From NCBI GenBank assembly GCA_002435745.1, contig DIWT01000004.1:3083-67082 (forward strand): DNA of 64,000 nt. The letters are read 5' to 3'. The notes below the pieces were generated by a model. The model saw nothing but the letters and a program-made list of their open reading frames with translations, made no database searches and had not been told where the DNA came from. Shown piece by piece: positions 17,100 through 24,944 of the stretch (positions are counted from its first letter, which is position 1; the number at the start of each line of letters is the position of its first letter). The position numbers and the translations under genes were made by a program. This stretch comes from a bacterium UBP15_UBA6099 (GTDB lineage Bacteria; UBP15; UBA6099).

Positions 17100-17519
17100 T
17101 CAGGGTGTTTCCCGGCCCCTCGCGCGGTCAATTTCTTCAATCAACCTGCGCCTGCTTTCATCTCCCGATTTCGCGTCGCCGAGCATCCGAAGCCCTTTGG
17201 CGACTTCATCCAGAGTCCGTTGCCTTTTCCTGTTCAGTTCCCTGTATGTTTCGACCAGTTTTCGTTCGGTGGCCGAGGCGTCGAACGGCGGGCGGGACGG
17301 CTTGGCTTTCCTGTTCACCGCCATCTCGCAAAGTTCCTCCATGCCGATGTTGTATATCTGGGAAAAAAGGTAGGCCGCTTTGAGAGACAGGCCCCGCTCG
17401 TCCCGCTCGATGCGAGACAGGGTGGTTTTGTCGAGAACCCCGCCGGACGCGGCCACCACTTCTCTTATGGACAGTCCCTGATTTTCTCTCAGCTTCCTCA
17501 ATGTCGCTCCTATCGCCAT
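17100..17519 (-). CDS. XRE-family helix-turn-helix regulator
   Basis: A 139-residue protein with an N-terminal HTH_3 domain at about residues 3-62 (IGATLRKLRENQGLSIREV, then TTLSRIERDERG). The C-terminal segment of about 75 residues is charged and helical, probably for oligomerisation. GGAGAAGAC precedes the ATG. Such proteins usually repress their own promoter. An inverted repeat CACTG-AA-CAGTG at 17593-17604, about 75 bases upstream of the start, is a candidate operator. Its targets beyond the small operon downstream are unknown. Confidence 0.85.
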   Translation of the reverse strand: MAIGATLRKLRENQGLSIREVVAASGGVLDKTTLSRIERDERGLSLKAAYLFSQIYNIGMEELCEMAVNRKAKPSRPPFDASATERKLVETYRELNRKRQRTLDEVAKGLRMLGDAKSGDESRRRLIEEIDRARGRETP

Positions 17520-17843
17520 GTGTCTTCTCCTCTCCGCCCGGCGGATAAGCCGCCGTTTTTATCCCGGTTATTTGTCCCATTTTAGACCTTGTCACTGAAC
17601 AGTGTTGTTAAGCGGCATCAAAGAAAAACAAACCTTAAAAATCGACAGAAGAGGTTTTTGCCTTTTCCCAAACATTTCGCATCTTTTGTTCGGTCAATGT
17701 TGAGAATACGCGGCGTTGTCGGCGAATTTTTACGAAGCCGTATTTCTTATCGACGAAGCCGGATTTATTCTTAAATAAAAATCTTTAATGAAAAGCGGAT
17801 TCATAAGTTGTGTGAGCTAAGACTCGGCAATTTTTAGGCGAGG
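17520..17843. other. Intergenic region upstream of the XRE regulator
   Basis: 324 bases, AT-richer than average, no credible gene. It contains a short dyad CACTG-AA-CAGTG (17593-17604) that could be an operator for the XRE protein. The nitrilase gene also ends here; I see no convincing terminator for it. Confidence 0.5.
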
Positions 17844-18668
17844 TTACTCGAACTGTCGAAACAGCCACGGGTTGATGTGTCCGAGCGCTGGCATTCGGGA
17901 GCGGATGGAGTCCTGAAAATCATAATCTATCTCCGCAATGATGACGCATTCGCGGTCGGCGGCGCGGGCTATTACCACGCCCCACGGATCCGCCACTAGG
18001 CTCCTGCCGTAGGTGTTGCGCTTGGGCGTGTTTTTTCCGAACTGTCCGGGAGCGACCACGTATGCGTAGTTCTCGATGGCGCGGGCGCGCAGGAGAGTTT
18101 CCCAGTGGTCTTTGCCGGTGAGCAGGGTGAAGGCCGCCGGAACGAACAACACTCGCGCCCCCTTTCGGGCCAGCAGCCGATATAACTCCGGAAACCTCAA
18201 ATCGTAACAGACTGAAAGCCCGATGGGGCCGCAGGGTGTCTGCGCCACCACTGCTTCAGCTCCCGGATTTATATGTTTTGATTCATTATAAGACGCTCCG
18301 TCGCCGACCTCGACGTCGAAGAGGTGAATCTTCCTGTACTTTGCGATGAATTCCCCGTCCGGGCCGATGACCGGGCAGCAGTTGTGAAGCCTGCCGTCCG
18401 GGGCCGCTTCCGGGACGGTTCCCGCGACCATAGTGACGCGCCGGGCGCGGCAGAAGGCTCGCAGGTCTTCCGCCGGGCCGTCTTCAAACAATGAAGGATC
18501 GGCGGGCGGTTCGCCGTCGTCTCTTATCAACAGCCAGTTCTCAGGCAGCGCGATAAGCGAAGCCCCTCTGTCCGCAGCCTCCGCCGCCAGTTCGAGGGCG
18601 CGCGCCGCGTTTCTTGCGGCGTCTCCGCCTGATGTCATTTGTATAGCCGCTACTGTGAACTTCCTCAT
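17844..18668 (-). CDS. Carbon-nitrogen hydrolase (nitrilase superfamily, Nit2/omega-amidase-like)
   Basis: A 274-residue protein of the usual length for the Nit branch. The catalytic triad is visible: Glu in ALPENWLL (about residue 42), Lys in KYRKIHLFDV (about 110) and Cys in SVCYDLRFPELYR (about 150). The DPWG and FGKNTPKRNTYGRSL regions are typical of bacterial Nit proteins, which deaminate glutathione by-products or omega-amides such as 2-oxoglutaramate. It is a lone gene with no operon partner. The exact substrate is inference from family resemblance. Confidence 0.85.
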   Translation of the reverse strand: MRKFTVAAIQMTSGGDAARNAARALELAAEAADRGASLIALPENWLLIRDDGEPPADPSLFEDGPAEDLRAFCRARRVTMVAGTVPEAAPDGRLHNCCPVIGPDGEFIAKYRKIHLFDVEVGDGASYNESKHINPGAEAVVAQTPCGPIGLSVCYDLRFPELYRLLARKGARVLFVPAAFTLLTGKDHWETLLRARAIENYAYVVAPGQFGKNTPKRNTYGRSLVADPWGVVIARAADRECVIIAEIDYDFQDSIRSRMPALGHINPWLFRQFE

Positions 18669-18877
18669 TCCTCAGAACCTTTCTCCGCAGTATGAGAGCG
18701 CGGAACGCGTCGAGGCGGAGACCGTAGAGATCGAATCATTAGAGCCGATTCTGTCGCGCCTATATGAATATCTTAATTTAACATCATTTAAAAGCCAACC
18801 GCCGCCGGGTTGGCGGGAGCGAACAGCGCAGAAAAACGCCAAAAGTGACAAAAAAAGAAACATTTTTCAATCGCCAC

Positions 18878-18905
18878 TAAAGCAAAACGCCGGGACAGCC
18901 GATGA
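18878..18905 (+). promoter_or_regulatory. Sigma-28 (FliA)-type promoter of flagellin gene 1
   Basis: TAAAGCAA at 18878-18885 and GCCGATGA at 18898-18905, with a 12-base spacer. The consensus is TAAAGTTT-N11-GCCGATAA; this copy has one extra spacer base compared with the other two flagellin promoters. Confidence 0.7.
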
Positions 18906-18912
18906 TATAACA

Positions 18913-18930
18913 CGGGTCACGGACGACCCG
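18913..18930 (+). promoter_or_regulatory. 5' UTR hairpin of flagellin gene 1, GGA in loop
   Basis: CGGGTC paired with GACCCG around the loop ACGGAC, at the predicted 5' end of the transcript. The ribosome site further on reads TTACAAGGAGG, which contains the UACARGGA core of CsrA sites. This suggests a two-site CsrA control region. Confidence 0.5.
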
Positions 18931-18958
18931 ATGCGTTTCTTACAAGGAGGAAACCACA

Positions 18959-19786
18959 ATGTCTGTCGTAAACACCAACATTTCCGGTCTGATAGGACTG
19001 AACAATCTGAGGCTGACAAACCTCGGATTGCAGACGTCGCTTGAAAGGCTGTCGTCGGGGCTGAGAATCAATCACGCCTCGGACGACCCCAGCGGTCTTG
19101 CCATCGCCAAGGGGATGGAAGCGCAGATAGGCGGCATCCGCACCGCCGTGCAGAACGCCGAGGACGGGATCAACCTGATCCGCACCGCCGACGGCTCTCT
19201 GAGCGAGACGCACGACATCCTGCTTAGGATGCGAGACCTCGCGGTGCGCGCGGCCAACGAAGCCACGCTCACTCCCGCGGATCTCAACAGGCTTCACAAC
19301 GAGTTTGTAAGCCTGATCGCGGAGATCGACCGCAAGTCGGATGCCGTCACTTTCAACACGAAAGTTCTGTTCGACGGCACTTTCGCAGGAGGAGAGGTGC
19401 TTCAGGTCGGCCCGGACAACGGCGCTACTTTCCAACTAACCGTGTCCATTCCTGACCTTGATTCAACAGGGCTGGGGATCAACGCCGCGTCGCTGTCGCA
19501 GGTGGCAAACGCCCAAGCCGCCATCGACTCTGTCAACAGCGCCATCAACCAGATATCCGACGTGCGCGCGAACCTCGGCATACAGGAACGCCGCCTCGGC
19601 CACATCATCGACGACCTGAAAGCGGCCGATATAAACATCTCCGCCGCCAAGAGCCGCATCTACGACGCGGACATGGCAGTCGAGATAAGCGAGTTCACCC
19701 GCCTGCAGATACTCCAGCAGAGCGGCACGGCGATACTCGCTCAGGCCAATGCGCAGCCTCAGAGCGTGCTGCAACTTCTGAAATAA
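18959..19786 (+). CDS. fliC: Flagellin, tandem copy 1
   Basis: A 275-residue short flagellin: the D0/D1 coiled-coil domains at both ends with almost no D2/D3 region. The N-terminus reads MSVVNTNISGLIGLNNLRLT with SSGLRINHASDDPSGLAIA; the C-terminus has the family pattern ending AQPQSVLQLLK. It polymerises into the filament after export by the flagellar secretion system. A strong AAGGAGG ribosome site precedes the ATG. The two following genes are close paralogues with the same length and identical ends; this copy differs mainly around residues 105-185 (TLTPADLNRLHNEF, SLSQVANAQAAID). Confidence 0.96.
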   Translation: MSVVNTNISGLIGLNNLRLTNLGLQTSLERLSSGLRINHASDDPSGLAIAKGMEAQIGGIRTAVQNAEDGINLIRTADGSLSETHDILLRMRDLAVRAANEATLTPADLNRLHNEFVSLIAEIDRKSDAVTFNTKVLFDGTFAGGEVLQVGPDNGATFQLTVSIPDLDSTGLGINAASLSQVANAQAAIDSVNSAINQISDVRANLGIQERRLGHIIDDLKAADINISAAKSRIYDADMAVEISEFTRLQILQQSGTAILAQANAQPQSVLQLLK

Positions 19787-19816
19787 AGATATAAGCATCT
19801 AATCGGAATTAACTTC

Positions 19817-19852
19817 AAGCGCCTCCTTCGCAGGGGGCGCTTTTTTCTTTTT
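19817..19852 (+). terminator. Terminator of flagellin gene 1
   Basis: AAGCGCCTCC paired with GGGGGCGCTT across a 6-base loop (one G-U pair), followed by TTTTTTCTTTTT. Confidence 0.9.
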
Positions 19853-19914
19853 ACGCGCGCGGCAGGCCGGACGCGCATCTCTTTTTTGATCGATTGTTTA
19901 TTTTGTCGCTTCGC

Positions 19915-19941
19915 TAAAGGCAGTGGCGATTTTGTCGATAT
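19915..19941 (+). promoter_or_regulatory. Sigma-28 (FliA)-type promoter of flagellin gene 2
   Basis: TAAAGGCA at 19915-19922, 11 bases, GTCGATAT at 19934-19941; consensus spacing. Confidence 0.75.
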
Positions 19942-19959
19942 ATAAAATGTTCGAAATGT

Positions 19960-19975
19960 CGATAATGGATTATCG
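19960..19975 (+). promoter_or_regulatory. 5' UTR hairpin of flagellin gene 2, GGA in loop
   Basis: CGATAA paired with TTATCG around loop TGGA, about 12 bases after the predicted transcription start. The stem sequence is unrelated to those of copies 1 and 3, but the loop again carries GGA. Confidence 0.5.
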
Positions 19976-19998
19976 GCGGAAAACATGGAGGTGTAATT

Positions 19999-20826
19999 AT
20001 GTCGGTAGTAAACACAAACATTTCCGGTCTGATAGGGCTGAACAACCTGAGGCTGACCAACCTCGGGTTGCAGACATCTTTGGAGAGGCTTTCGTCCGGG
20101 CTGAGGATAAATCACGCGTCGGACGACCCCAGCGGACTTGCTATAGCAAAGGGCATGGAGGCGCAGATCGGCGGCATCCGCACCGCCGTGCAGAACGCCG
20201 AGGACGGGATTAACCTGATCCGAACGGCAGACGGCTCGCTCAGCGAAACGCAGGACATCCTTTTCAGGATGCGCGACCTCGCGGTGCGAGCGGCAAACGA
20301 GGCCACGCTCACTTCGGCGGACCTGACGAGGCTCAACAACGAGTTCAACAGCCTCATGGACGAAATTGATCGCAAGTCGGACGCCGTTACGTTTAACACC
20401 AAGGGGCTGTTCGACGGCACTTTCGCAGCAGGACAGGTCCTTCAGGTCGGCCCTGACAACGGAGCCACTTTCCAGTTGACTGTGTCCATCCCCGATCTCG
20501 ACGCCGCCGGACTCGGAATCAATACGGCTTCTGTGGGAGTGGTGGCAAACGCTCAGTCGGCGATCGACTACATAAACAGCGCGATCAATCAAGTGTCCGA
20601 CGTGCGCGCCAATCTAGGCATTCAGGAACGCCGCCTCGGCCACATCATCGACGACCTGAAAGCCGCAGACATCAACATCTCCGCCGCCAAGAGCCGCATC
20701 TACGACGCGGACATGGCAGTCGAGATAAGCGAGTTCACCCGCCTGCAGATACTGCAGCAGAGCGGCACGGCGATACTCGCTCAGGCAAACGCTCAGCCGC
20801 AGAGCGTGTTGCAACTGCTTCAGTAG
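19999..20826 (+). CDS. fliC: Flagellin, tandem copy 2
   Basis: A 275-residue short flagellin with the same first 80 or so and last 70 residues as copies 1 and 3. Distinct residues lie in the middle: ETQDILFRMRD, MDEIDRKSDAVTFNTKGLFDGTFAAG and IPDLDAAGLGINTASVG. It is a filament subunit. It has its own promoter, GGAGGTG ribosome site at 19987 and terminator, so it is an independent transcription unit. Synonymous codon differences and different flanks show this is a genuine paralogue rather than an assembly repeat. Confidence 0.96.
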   Translation: MSVVNTNISGLIGLNNLRLTNLGLQTSLERLSSGLRINHASDDPSGLAIAKGMEAQIGGIRTAVQNAEDGINLIRTADGSLSETQDILFRMRDLAVRAANEATLTSADLTRLNNEFNSLMDEIDRKSDAVTFNTKGLFDGTFAAGQVLQVGPDNGATFQLTVSIPDLDAAGLGINTASVGVVANAQSAIDYINSAINQVSDVRANLGIQERRLGHIIDDLKAADINISAAKSRIYDADMAVEISEFTRLQILQQSGTAILAQANAQPQSVLQLLQ

Positions 20827-20855
20827 CGCCGCCTTTCAATAAAAAGATATTTATT

Positions 20856-20886
20856 AAGCGCCTCCTTTTAAGGGGGCGCTTTTTTG
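20856..20886 (+). terminator. Terminator of flagellin gene 2
   Basis: The same stem as after gene 1 (AAGCGCCTCC / GGGGGCGCTT) with a different loop, followed by a T run; duplicated together with the gene. Confidence 0.9.
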
Positions 20887-20960
20887 CTTTTTTCAAGGTT
20901 TTCTATCCGAGTCGGCGAGAAACGCGGGATGGCAGCGGCTCCTGATTTTTTCGCCGCGTA

Positions 20961-20987
20961 TAAAGTTATTTTTTTTTATGTCGATAA
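20961..20987 (+). promoter_or_regulatory. Sigma-28 (FliA)-type promoter of flagellin gene 3
   Basis: TAAAGTTA at 20961-20968, 11 bases, GTCGATAA at 20980-20987; the closest of the three to the sigma-28 consensus. Confidence 0.82.
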
Positions 20988-21000
20988 AAAACATATAAAA

Positions 21001-21020
21001 GTCGATCACGGATGATCGAC
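21001..21020 (+). promoter_or_regulatory. 5' UTR hairpin of flagellin gene 3, GGA in loop
   Basis: GTCGATCA paired with TGATCGAC around loop CGGA, starting a few bases after the predicted transcription start. It is the longest of the three stems (8 bp). Confidence 0.55.
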
Positions 21021-21042
21021 TCTACAACATGGAGGTGTAATT

Positions 21043-21870
21043 ATGTCGGTAGTAAACACAAACATTTCCGGTCTGATAGGACTGAACAATCTGAGGCTGA
21101 CGAACCTCGGATTGCAGACGTCGCTTGAAAGGCTGTCGTCGGGGCTGAGAATCAATCACGCCTCAGACGACCCCAGCGGACTTGCCATCGCCAAAGGGAT
21201 GGAGGCGCAGATCGGCGGCATCCGCACAGCAGTGCAGAACGCCGAGGACGGGATCAACCTGATCCGCACCGCCGACGGCTCTCTGAGCGAGACGCACGAC
21301 ATCCTGATGAGGATGCGAGACCTCGCGGTGCGCGCGGCTAACGAGGCAACGCTCACATCCGCCGACCTGACGAGGCTCAACAACGAGTTCAACAGCCTCA
21401 TGGCCGAGATCGACCGCAAGTCGGACGCCGTCACGTTCAACACGAAAGTTCTGTTTGACGGCACGTTTTCCGCCGGACAGGTGCTTCAGATCGGTCCGGA
21501 CAACGGAGCCACTTTCCAGTTGACCGTGCAGATTAACGACCTCGATTCCACAGGTCTCGGAATCAACACGGCTTCAGTGGGAGTGGTCGCAAACGCCCAG
21601 TCGGCGATCGACTACATCAACAGCGCCATCAACCAGATATCCGACGTGCGCGCGAACCTCGGCATACAGGAACGCCGCCTCGGCCACATCATCGACGACC
21701 TGAAAGCGGCCGATATAAACATCTCCGCCGCCAAGAGCCGCATCTACGACGCGGACATGGCAGTCGAGATAAGCGAGTTCACCCGCCTGCAGATACTCCA
21801 GCAGAGCGGCACGGCGATACTCGCTCAGGCAAACGCTCAGCCGCAGAGCGTGCTCCAGCTTCTTAAGTAA
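21043..21870 (+). CDS. fliC: Flagellin, tandem copy 3
   Basis: A 275-residue short flagellin, a mosaic of the other two. It shares ETHDIL and NTKVLFDG with copy 1, and TSADLTRLNNEFNSLM and INTASVGVVANAQSAIDYINSAINQ with copy 2; it is unique in TVQINDLDSTGLGI. The pattern suggests gene conversion among the three copies. Its promoter is closest to the sigma-28 consensus, so it may be the major filament subunit. Ribosome site GGAGGTG is at 21031. Confidence 0.96.
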   Translation: MSVVNTNISGLIGLNNLRLTNLGLQTSLERLSSGLRINHASDDPSGLAIAKGMEAQIGGIRTAVQNAEDGINLIRTADGSLSETHDILMRMRDLAVRAANEATLTSADLTRLNNEFNSLMAEIDRKSDAVTFNTKVLFDGTFSAGQVLQIGPDNGATFQLTVQINDLDSTGLGINTASVGVVANAQSAIDYINSAINQISDVRANLGIQERRLGHIIDDLKAADINISAAKSRIYDADMAVEISEFTRLQILQQSGTAILAQANAQPQSVLQLLK

Positions 21871-21898
21871 CATCTCGCAAGACCTGAAATCCTGACAA

Positions 21899-21933
21899 AA
21901 AAAAGAAACCCGCCACGGCGGGTTTCTTTTTTT
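21899..21933. terminator. Bidirectional terminator between flagellin 3 and the B12-radical SAM gene
   Basis: A-rich flank, an AGAAACCCGCC / GGCGGGTTTCT stem, then a T run. The A and T runs on the two sides let it serve both converging genes. Confidence 0.88.
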
Positions 21934-21955
21934 ATGCTATGGATATTTCTCGCGG

Positions 21956-23911
21956 TTATCTTTCGTTCACTGCGAATTGAAGCCCTTTGAGACGTTTGCG
22001 GAGCGCCGCCATCTGGCGCGCGTGCGCCTCCGAACAGTTTATCTTTATGTCCGCGCCTTTGCGGGAAAGAGATTCGAGCATCCTGCCGAATGCCTCAGAA
22101 TCCAGACGCGCCAAAGGCGCAAGGTTTATGTGAACAGCCTTGACGGCTATCTTCTTTTCGTTGAGCGTGTTAATCAGTCTGCGCATGGTTTTCTCTTTTA
22201 CAGAGCCGCGAAGGTAAACCGAAAGCTCCGCCTCTCCGCCTCTGTTTTCGAGGAAAGCCCATGCTTTGCGGAGTTTAAGGAGGGCAGTGGCGCGGGCGGC
22301 GGAACACGCGGCGGCGGCGACCTCAGCCGGCTCCATCCTGAACCGGGTGACTATCGCTCGCGGGTTGTGGGGATGGAACTCCCTCTCGTATCTCATCCGC
22401 GCCGCGCTCGCCATGAGCCAGACCGCCGAGTTGGCTATGAAATGCGCCGGGTTTCGCGCCCCGAACTTTTCGGCGAACATCGCCTCTATGCGTTCAGCTT
22501 TCTCTTTCATCTGTTTTTCCGGGGCGAGCCATTTAAGGGCGGTCAGCGCGTGACGGTATGCTTTGCATCTGCGAACGGCGGTTTCATATCTCGCCGCCAT
22601 CATCGGGTCTCCGCTCTTGTAATGAGGGGAATTCAGCCCCTGAATCATGGCCTCGCCGACCCTGAGTATGGACGGGCCAAGCTCGCGGAACTCGCGGGCG
22701 AACGCTTCTTTAGTCGTCACCGCGCTTTCCTCCCGCGTGAAGTGCGGGTGCTTGAACCACAGCATGTGTTGCCCGTGCCATTCCTCATACGGCACGTCGT
22801 CCAGCAGTAGCCCTTGCTCCTTGTATTCGAGGTAGAGTCTAGTCTGCGGCAGGGGGCCGAGCTGCATGAACTGCGTGAAGTCCGGCTTCAGGCTTATCGC
22901 GAAATCGATGTCCTCGTTGATGCTCTCTTTGTCGTGATGTTCAAGGAAAAGGATGGACGATGCCAGCACGAATATCCCGTTCGCGCGGAGTTCGGCGATG
23001 AGCGCCTGAACGTCGATTCCTTTGGTTTTCTCGAACAGGTTCCGCTTGGACTCGACGCCTATCCACACGTAGTTGACGCCCAGCGCCATCATGTTGTCCA
23101 CGCCGAACGCCGTTATCGCCTCTGCGGACGAGAAAACGCTGAAGTTGAACGGCCGGTTGTGCTCGCGCATGAGCGCCAGCAGTTCCATCGCTCTGTCTTT
23201 GTGAAGGAGAAAGTTCTCGTCCATCACGAAGAAGTCGTTTGTCTTAAGCTCGTCCGCGAGCCGCACGCACACGTCGAATATGTCTTTGCCCGTTTTCAGG
23301 AACGGGGTGTATTCCTTGTCGTAGAAGTGGGACGTGCAGCAGAACCGGCAGGCGTTCGGGCAGCCAACGCCGGGCACTAGCACCGCGCCCTGTTGCGTGA
23401 ACGGAAGCCCGAGAATCCTTTTGTGGTCCGCGGCGGGCATCGCCGGGTGCTTTATCGGCGCGTTCATGTCCTCTCCCAGCAGATTCCTCAGCTTGCTGAT
23501 TCCCTCTCCGGGCAGAACATGGTCGCAGTCGATCAAAGTCTCGATGTCGGGGATTCTCGAACCGTGGCCTCCGAGGATTATTTTCGTCTGCGGCGAAACC
23601 TCTCTGATTATCTCCGCCATCCTTCGCGCTTTCACGAAGTTCGGGGCGATGAAGGAAATGCCCACGTAGTCGTAGCCTTTGGCAAGCTCCTTGCGAAACT
23701 GTTTTATCGATGGGAAGTCGAGCACAGTGGTGGGAGTGGACAGGTTCTCCGCGATGAAATAGAGGCCGAAACTCCTGTGATTGTATCTGAGCGAGAAAAT
23801 GCCTTGCTCGCGGGTCACCTGATTGTGGAACAGTTCGAGTTTATTTTCCTTGCGGCCATAGGCGTCGTCTACGCCGAACGGCCTGAATACCGATGTAAGC
23901 AGTAATTTCAT
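21956..23911 (-). CDS. B12-binding radical SAM protein with STAS-like C-terminal domain
   Basis: A 651-residue protein. Residues 60-155 form a cobalamin-binding fold (VGISFIAPNFVKARRMAEII, then IILGGHGSR) without the DxHxxG motif, as is common in this class. The radical SAM cluster is CPNACRFC (C184, C188, C191). Long helical segments follow. The last 90 or so residues (VHINLAPLARLDSEAFGRM, then KGADIKINCSEAHARQMAAL) resemble a STAS domain. Class members perform methylations, cyclisations or ring contractions. The gene converges on flagellin 3, with no other modification genes nearby. GAGG precedes the ATG. The substrate is unknown. Confidence 0.75.
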   Translation of the reverse strand: MKLLLTSVFRPFGVDDAYGRKENKLELFHNQVTREQGIFSLRYNHRSFGLYFIAENLSTPTTVLDFPSIKQFRKELAKGYDYVGISFIAPNFVKARRMAEIIREVSPQTKIILGGHGSRIPDIETLIDCDHVLPGEGISKLRNLLGEDMNAPIKHPAMPAADHKRILGLPFTQQGAVLVPGVGCPNACRFCCTSHFYDKEYTPFLKTGKDIFDVCVRLADELKTNDFFVMDENFLLHKDRAMELLALMREHNRPFNFSVFSSAEAITAFGVDNMMALGVNYVWIGVESKRNLFEKTKGIDVQALIAELRANGIFVLASSILFLEHHDKESINEDIDFAISLKPDFTQFMQLGPLPQTRLYLEYKEQGLLLDDVPYEEWHGQHMLWFKHPHFTREESAVTTKEAFAREFRELGPSILRVGEAMIQGLNSPHYKSGDPMMAARYETAVRRCKAYRHALTALKWLAPEKQMKEKAERIEAMFAEKFGARNPAHFIANSAVWLMASAARMRYEREFHPHNPRAIVTRFRMEPAEVAAAACSAARATALLKLRKAWAFLENRGGEAELSVYLRGSVKEKTMRRLINTLNEKKIAVKAVHINLAPLARLDSEAFGRMLESLSRKGADIKINCSEAHARQMAALRKRLKGLQFAVNER

Positions 23912-24112
23912 TGTGTAACCTCATCTCCGCCGGGGACGCTGACTGCGGATGCGCGTCCGCCGAGTGTCATAATGATAGCGCCTGTGACACGAATGTCCAT
24001 AGAAAAGAATAATGGTTTATGGGCTTTGTAGCTTCTGAACAAAAAGACAATAGTGAAAATACAATTCTGCGTTATTAAGATGGGAACAACAGGAAAACAA
24101 TATTTCTCACCA

Positions 24113-24141
24113 TTGACAATAAGTGAATTTGGCATTAATAT
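24113..24141 (+). promoter_or_regulatory. Sigma-70-type promoter at the left end of the AT-rich island
   Basis: TTGACA at 24113-24118, 17 bases, TAATAT at 24136-24141; 40 bases before the first gene of the island. Confidence 0.65.
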
Positions 24142-24181
24142 TGGCACCTAATCTGAATCAGGCTTTTCATACCCAGCCGCG

Positions 24182-24763
24182 ATGGGGAGTGTAGTTTTGA
24201 AAAAATATTCTAAAGAAAAATATGGCAATACGTTGCTTCAAATCGAAGTGTTTATACCAAAGAGATTGACAAATCTAGGTAAGCTTGTCGAACTTCTTGA
24301 AAACATGCTTGATTTCAGAAGAGCGAAAGAAGATCTGATTTGTCGAGCAAATGAAATATTTGAGCAGACAGAATGGGGCAATGAAGGAATAAAGAATATA
24401 AAACAGGCTAAAAATAGAATTAAACAGATAGAAAAATGCATTCATGGATATTCTATTTATGAGGTTGACGGGGCTTTCGAGACTTCATGCGACATGAAGA
24501 CCAGCAAAATAAGAAAATCGGATGTGAGGATTTGTGAAGAAAGAACAATGGTTGTTAGAATGCTTGCATACGCCGATCCAACCGAGGAGGAAAAGAAGGA
24601 TAACGTTGATTTTTTCAATACGAGAAGCGTTGTCGACGCGCTTTTAGTTGCAAATGAATATTTGGCATTTAAGATCGCAAGCGATGTTGCTGAGGAGGAT
24701 GAGATTTGGGTAACAGCAAGTAAAGTATGGTCAAGTATCTGGAAAAAACATAGCGATGACTAA
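24182..24763 (+). CDS. Hypothetical protein of the AT-rich island
   Basis: A 193-residue, highly charged, soluble protein I do not recognise. It is Lys/Glu-rich with several helical stretches (about residues 30-90) and no signal peptide or membrane segment. Codon use is AT-rich and unlike the chromosome on its left, matching the genes that follow it. It has its own good promoter. The gap of 180 bases to the peptide gene contains a second promoter, so it need not be co-transcribed. It could be a regulator, immunity or partner protein for the cassette, but the sequence does not show it. Confidence 0.55.
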   Translation: MGSVVLKKYSKEKYGNTLLQIEVFIPKRLTNLGKLVELLENMLDFRRAKEDLICRANEIFEQTEWGNEGIKNIKQAKNRIKQIEKCIHGYSIYEVDGAFETSCDMKTSKIRKSDVRICEERTMVVRMLAYADPTEEEKKDNVDFFNTRSVVDALLVANEYLAFKIASDVAEEDEIWVTASKVWSSIWKKHSDD

Positions 24764-24861
24764 AATACTGGAGATTGGAGAGTATGACATAAATTGAATA
24801 GTGGGCGGCGCATGGCTGATTTCACAATGGATTTAGTATCATTCGGAATAATTTAAAGACA

Positions 24862-24890
24862 TTGACAAAGAATCGATTAATGTCTTAAAT
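24862..24890 (+). promoter_or_regulatory. Promoter of the peptide/radical SAM/SNF2 cassette
   Basis: A perfect TTGACA at 24862-24867, 17 bases, then TTAAAT at 24885-24890. It is 55 bases before the peptide start codon. Confidence 0.6.
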
Positions 24891-24898
24891 TTTAAGAC
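24882..24898. promoter_or_regulatory. Operator-like perfect palindrome over the -10 element
   Basis: GTCTTAAA-T-TTTAAGAC, an exact 8-bp inverted repeat covering the -10 box and predicted start of transcription. A further half-site, TTTAAAGACATT, lies at about 24852, facing AATGTCTTAAA. This arrangement suits a dimeric repressor. Confidence 0.5.
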
Positions 24899-24944
24899 AG
24901 AATAAATGTATGAAAAATGAAATATAATATAATGGGGGGCTAAA

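Noticed and set aside
19759..20592. 277-codon minus-strand frame over the flagellin region
   Set aside because: It runs through the antisense of a flagellin gene, its promoter and terminator; no ribosome site.
18959..21870. Flagellin triplet as an assembly duplication artefact
   Set aside because: The three units have different leaders, synonymous codons and middle residues, so they are real paralogues.
24812..24856. 14-codon frame (MADFTMDL...) before the cassette promoter, as a second precursor peptide
   Set aside because: Too short, without a ribosome site or Cys/Ser/Thr-rich core, and it lies upstream of the promoter.
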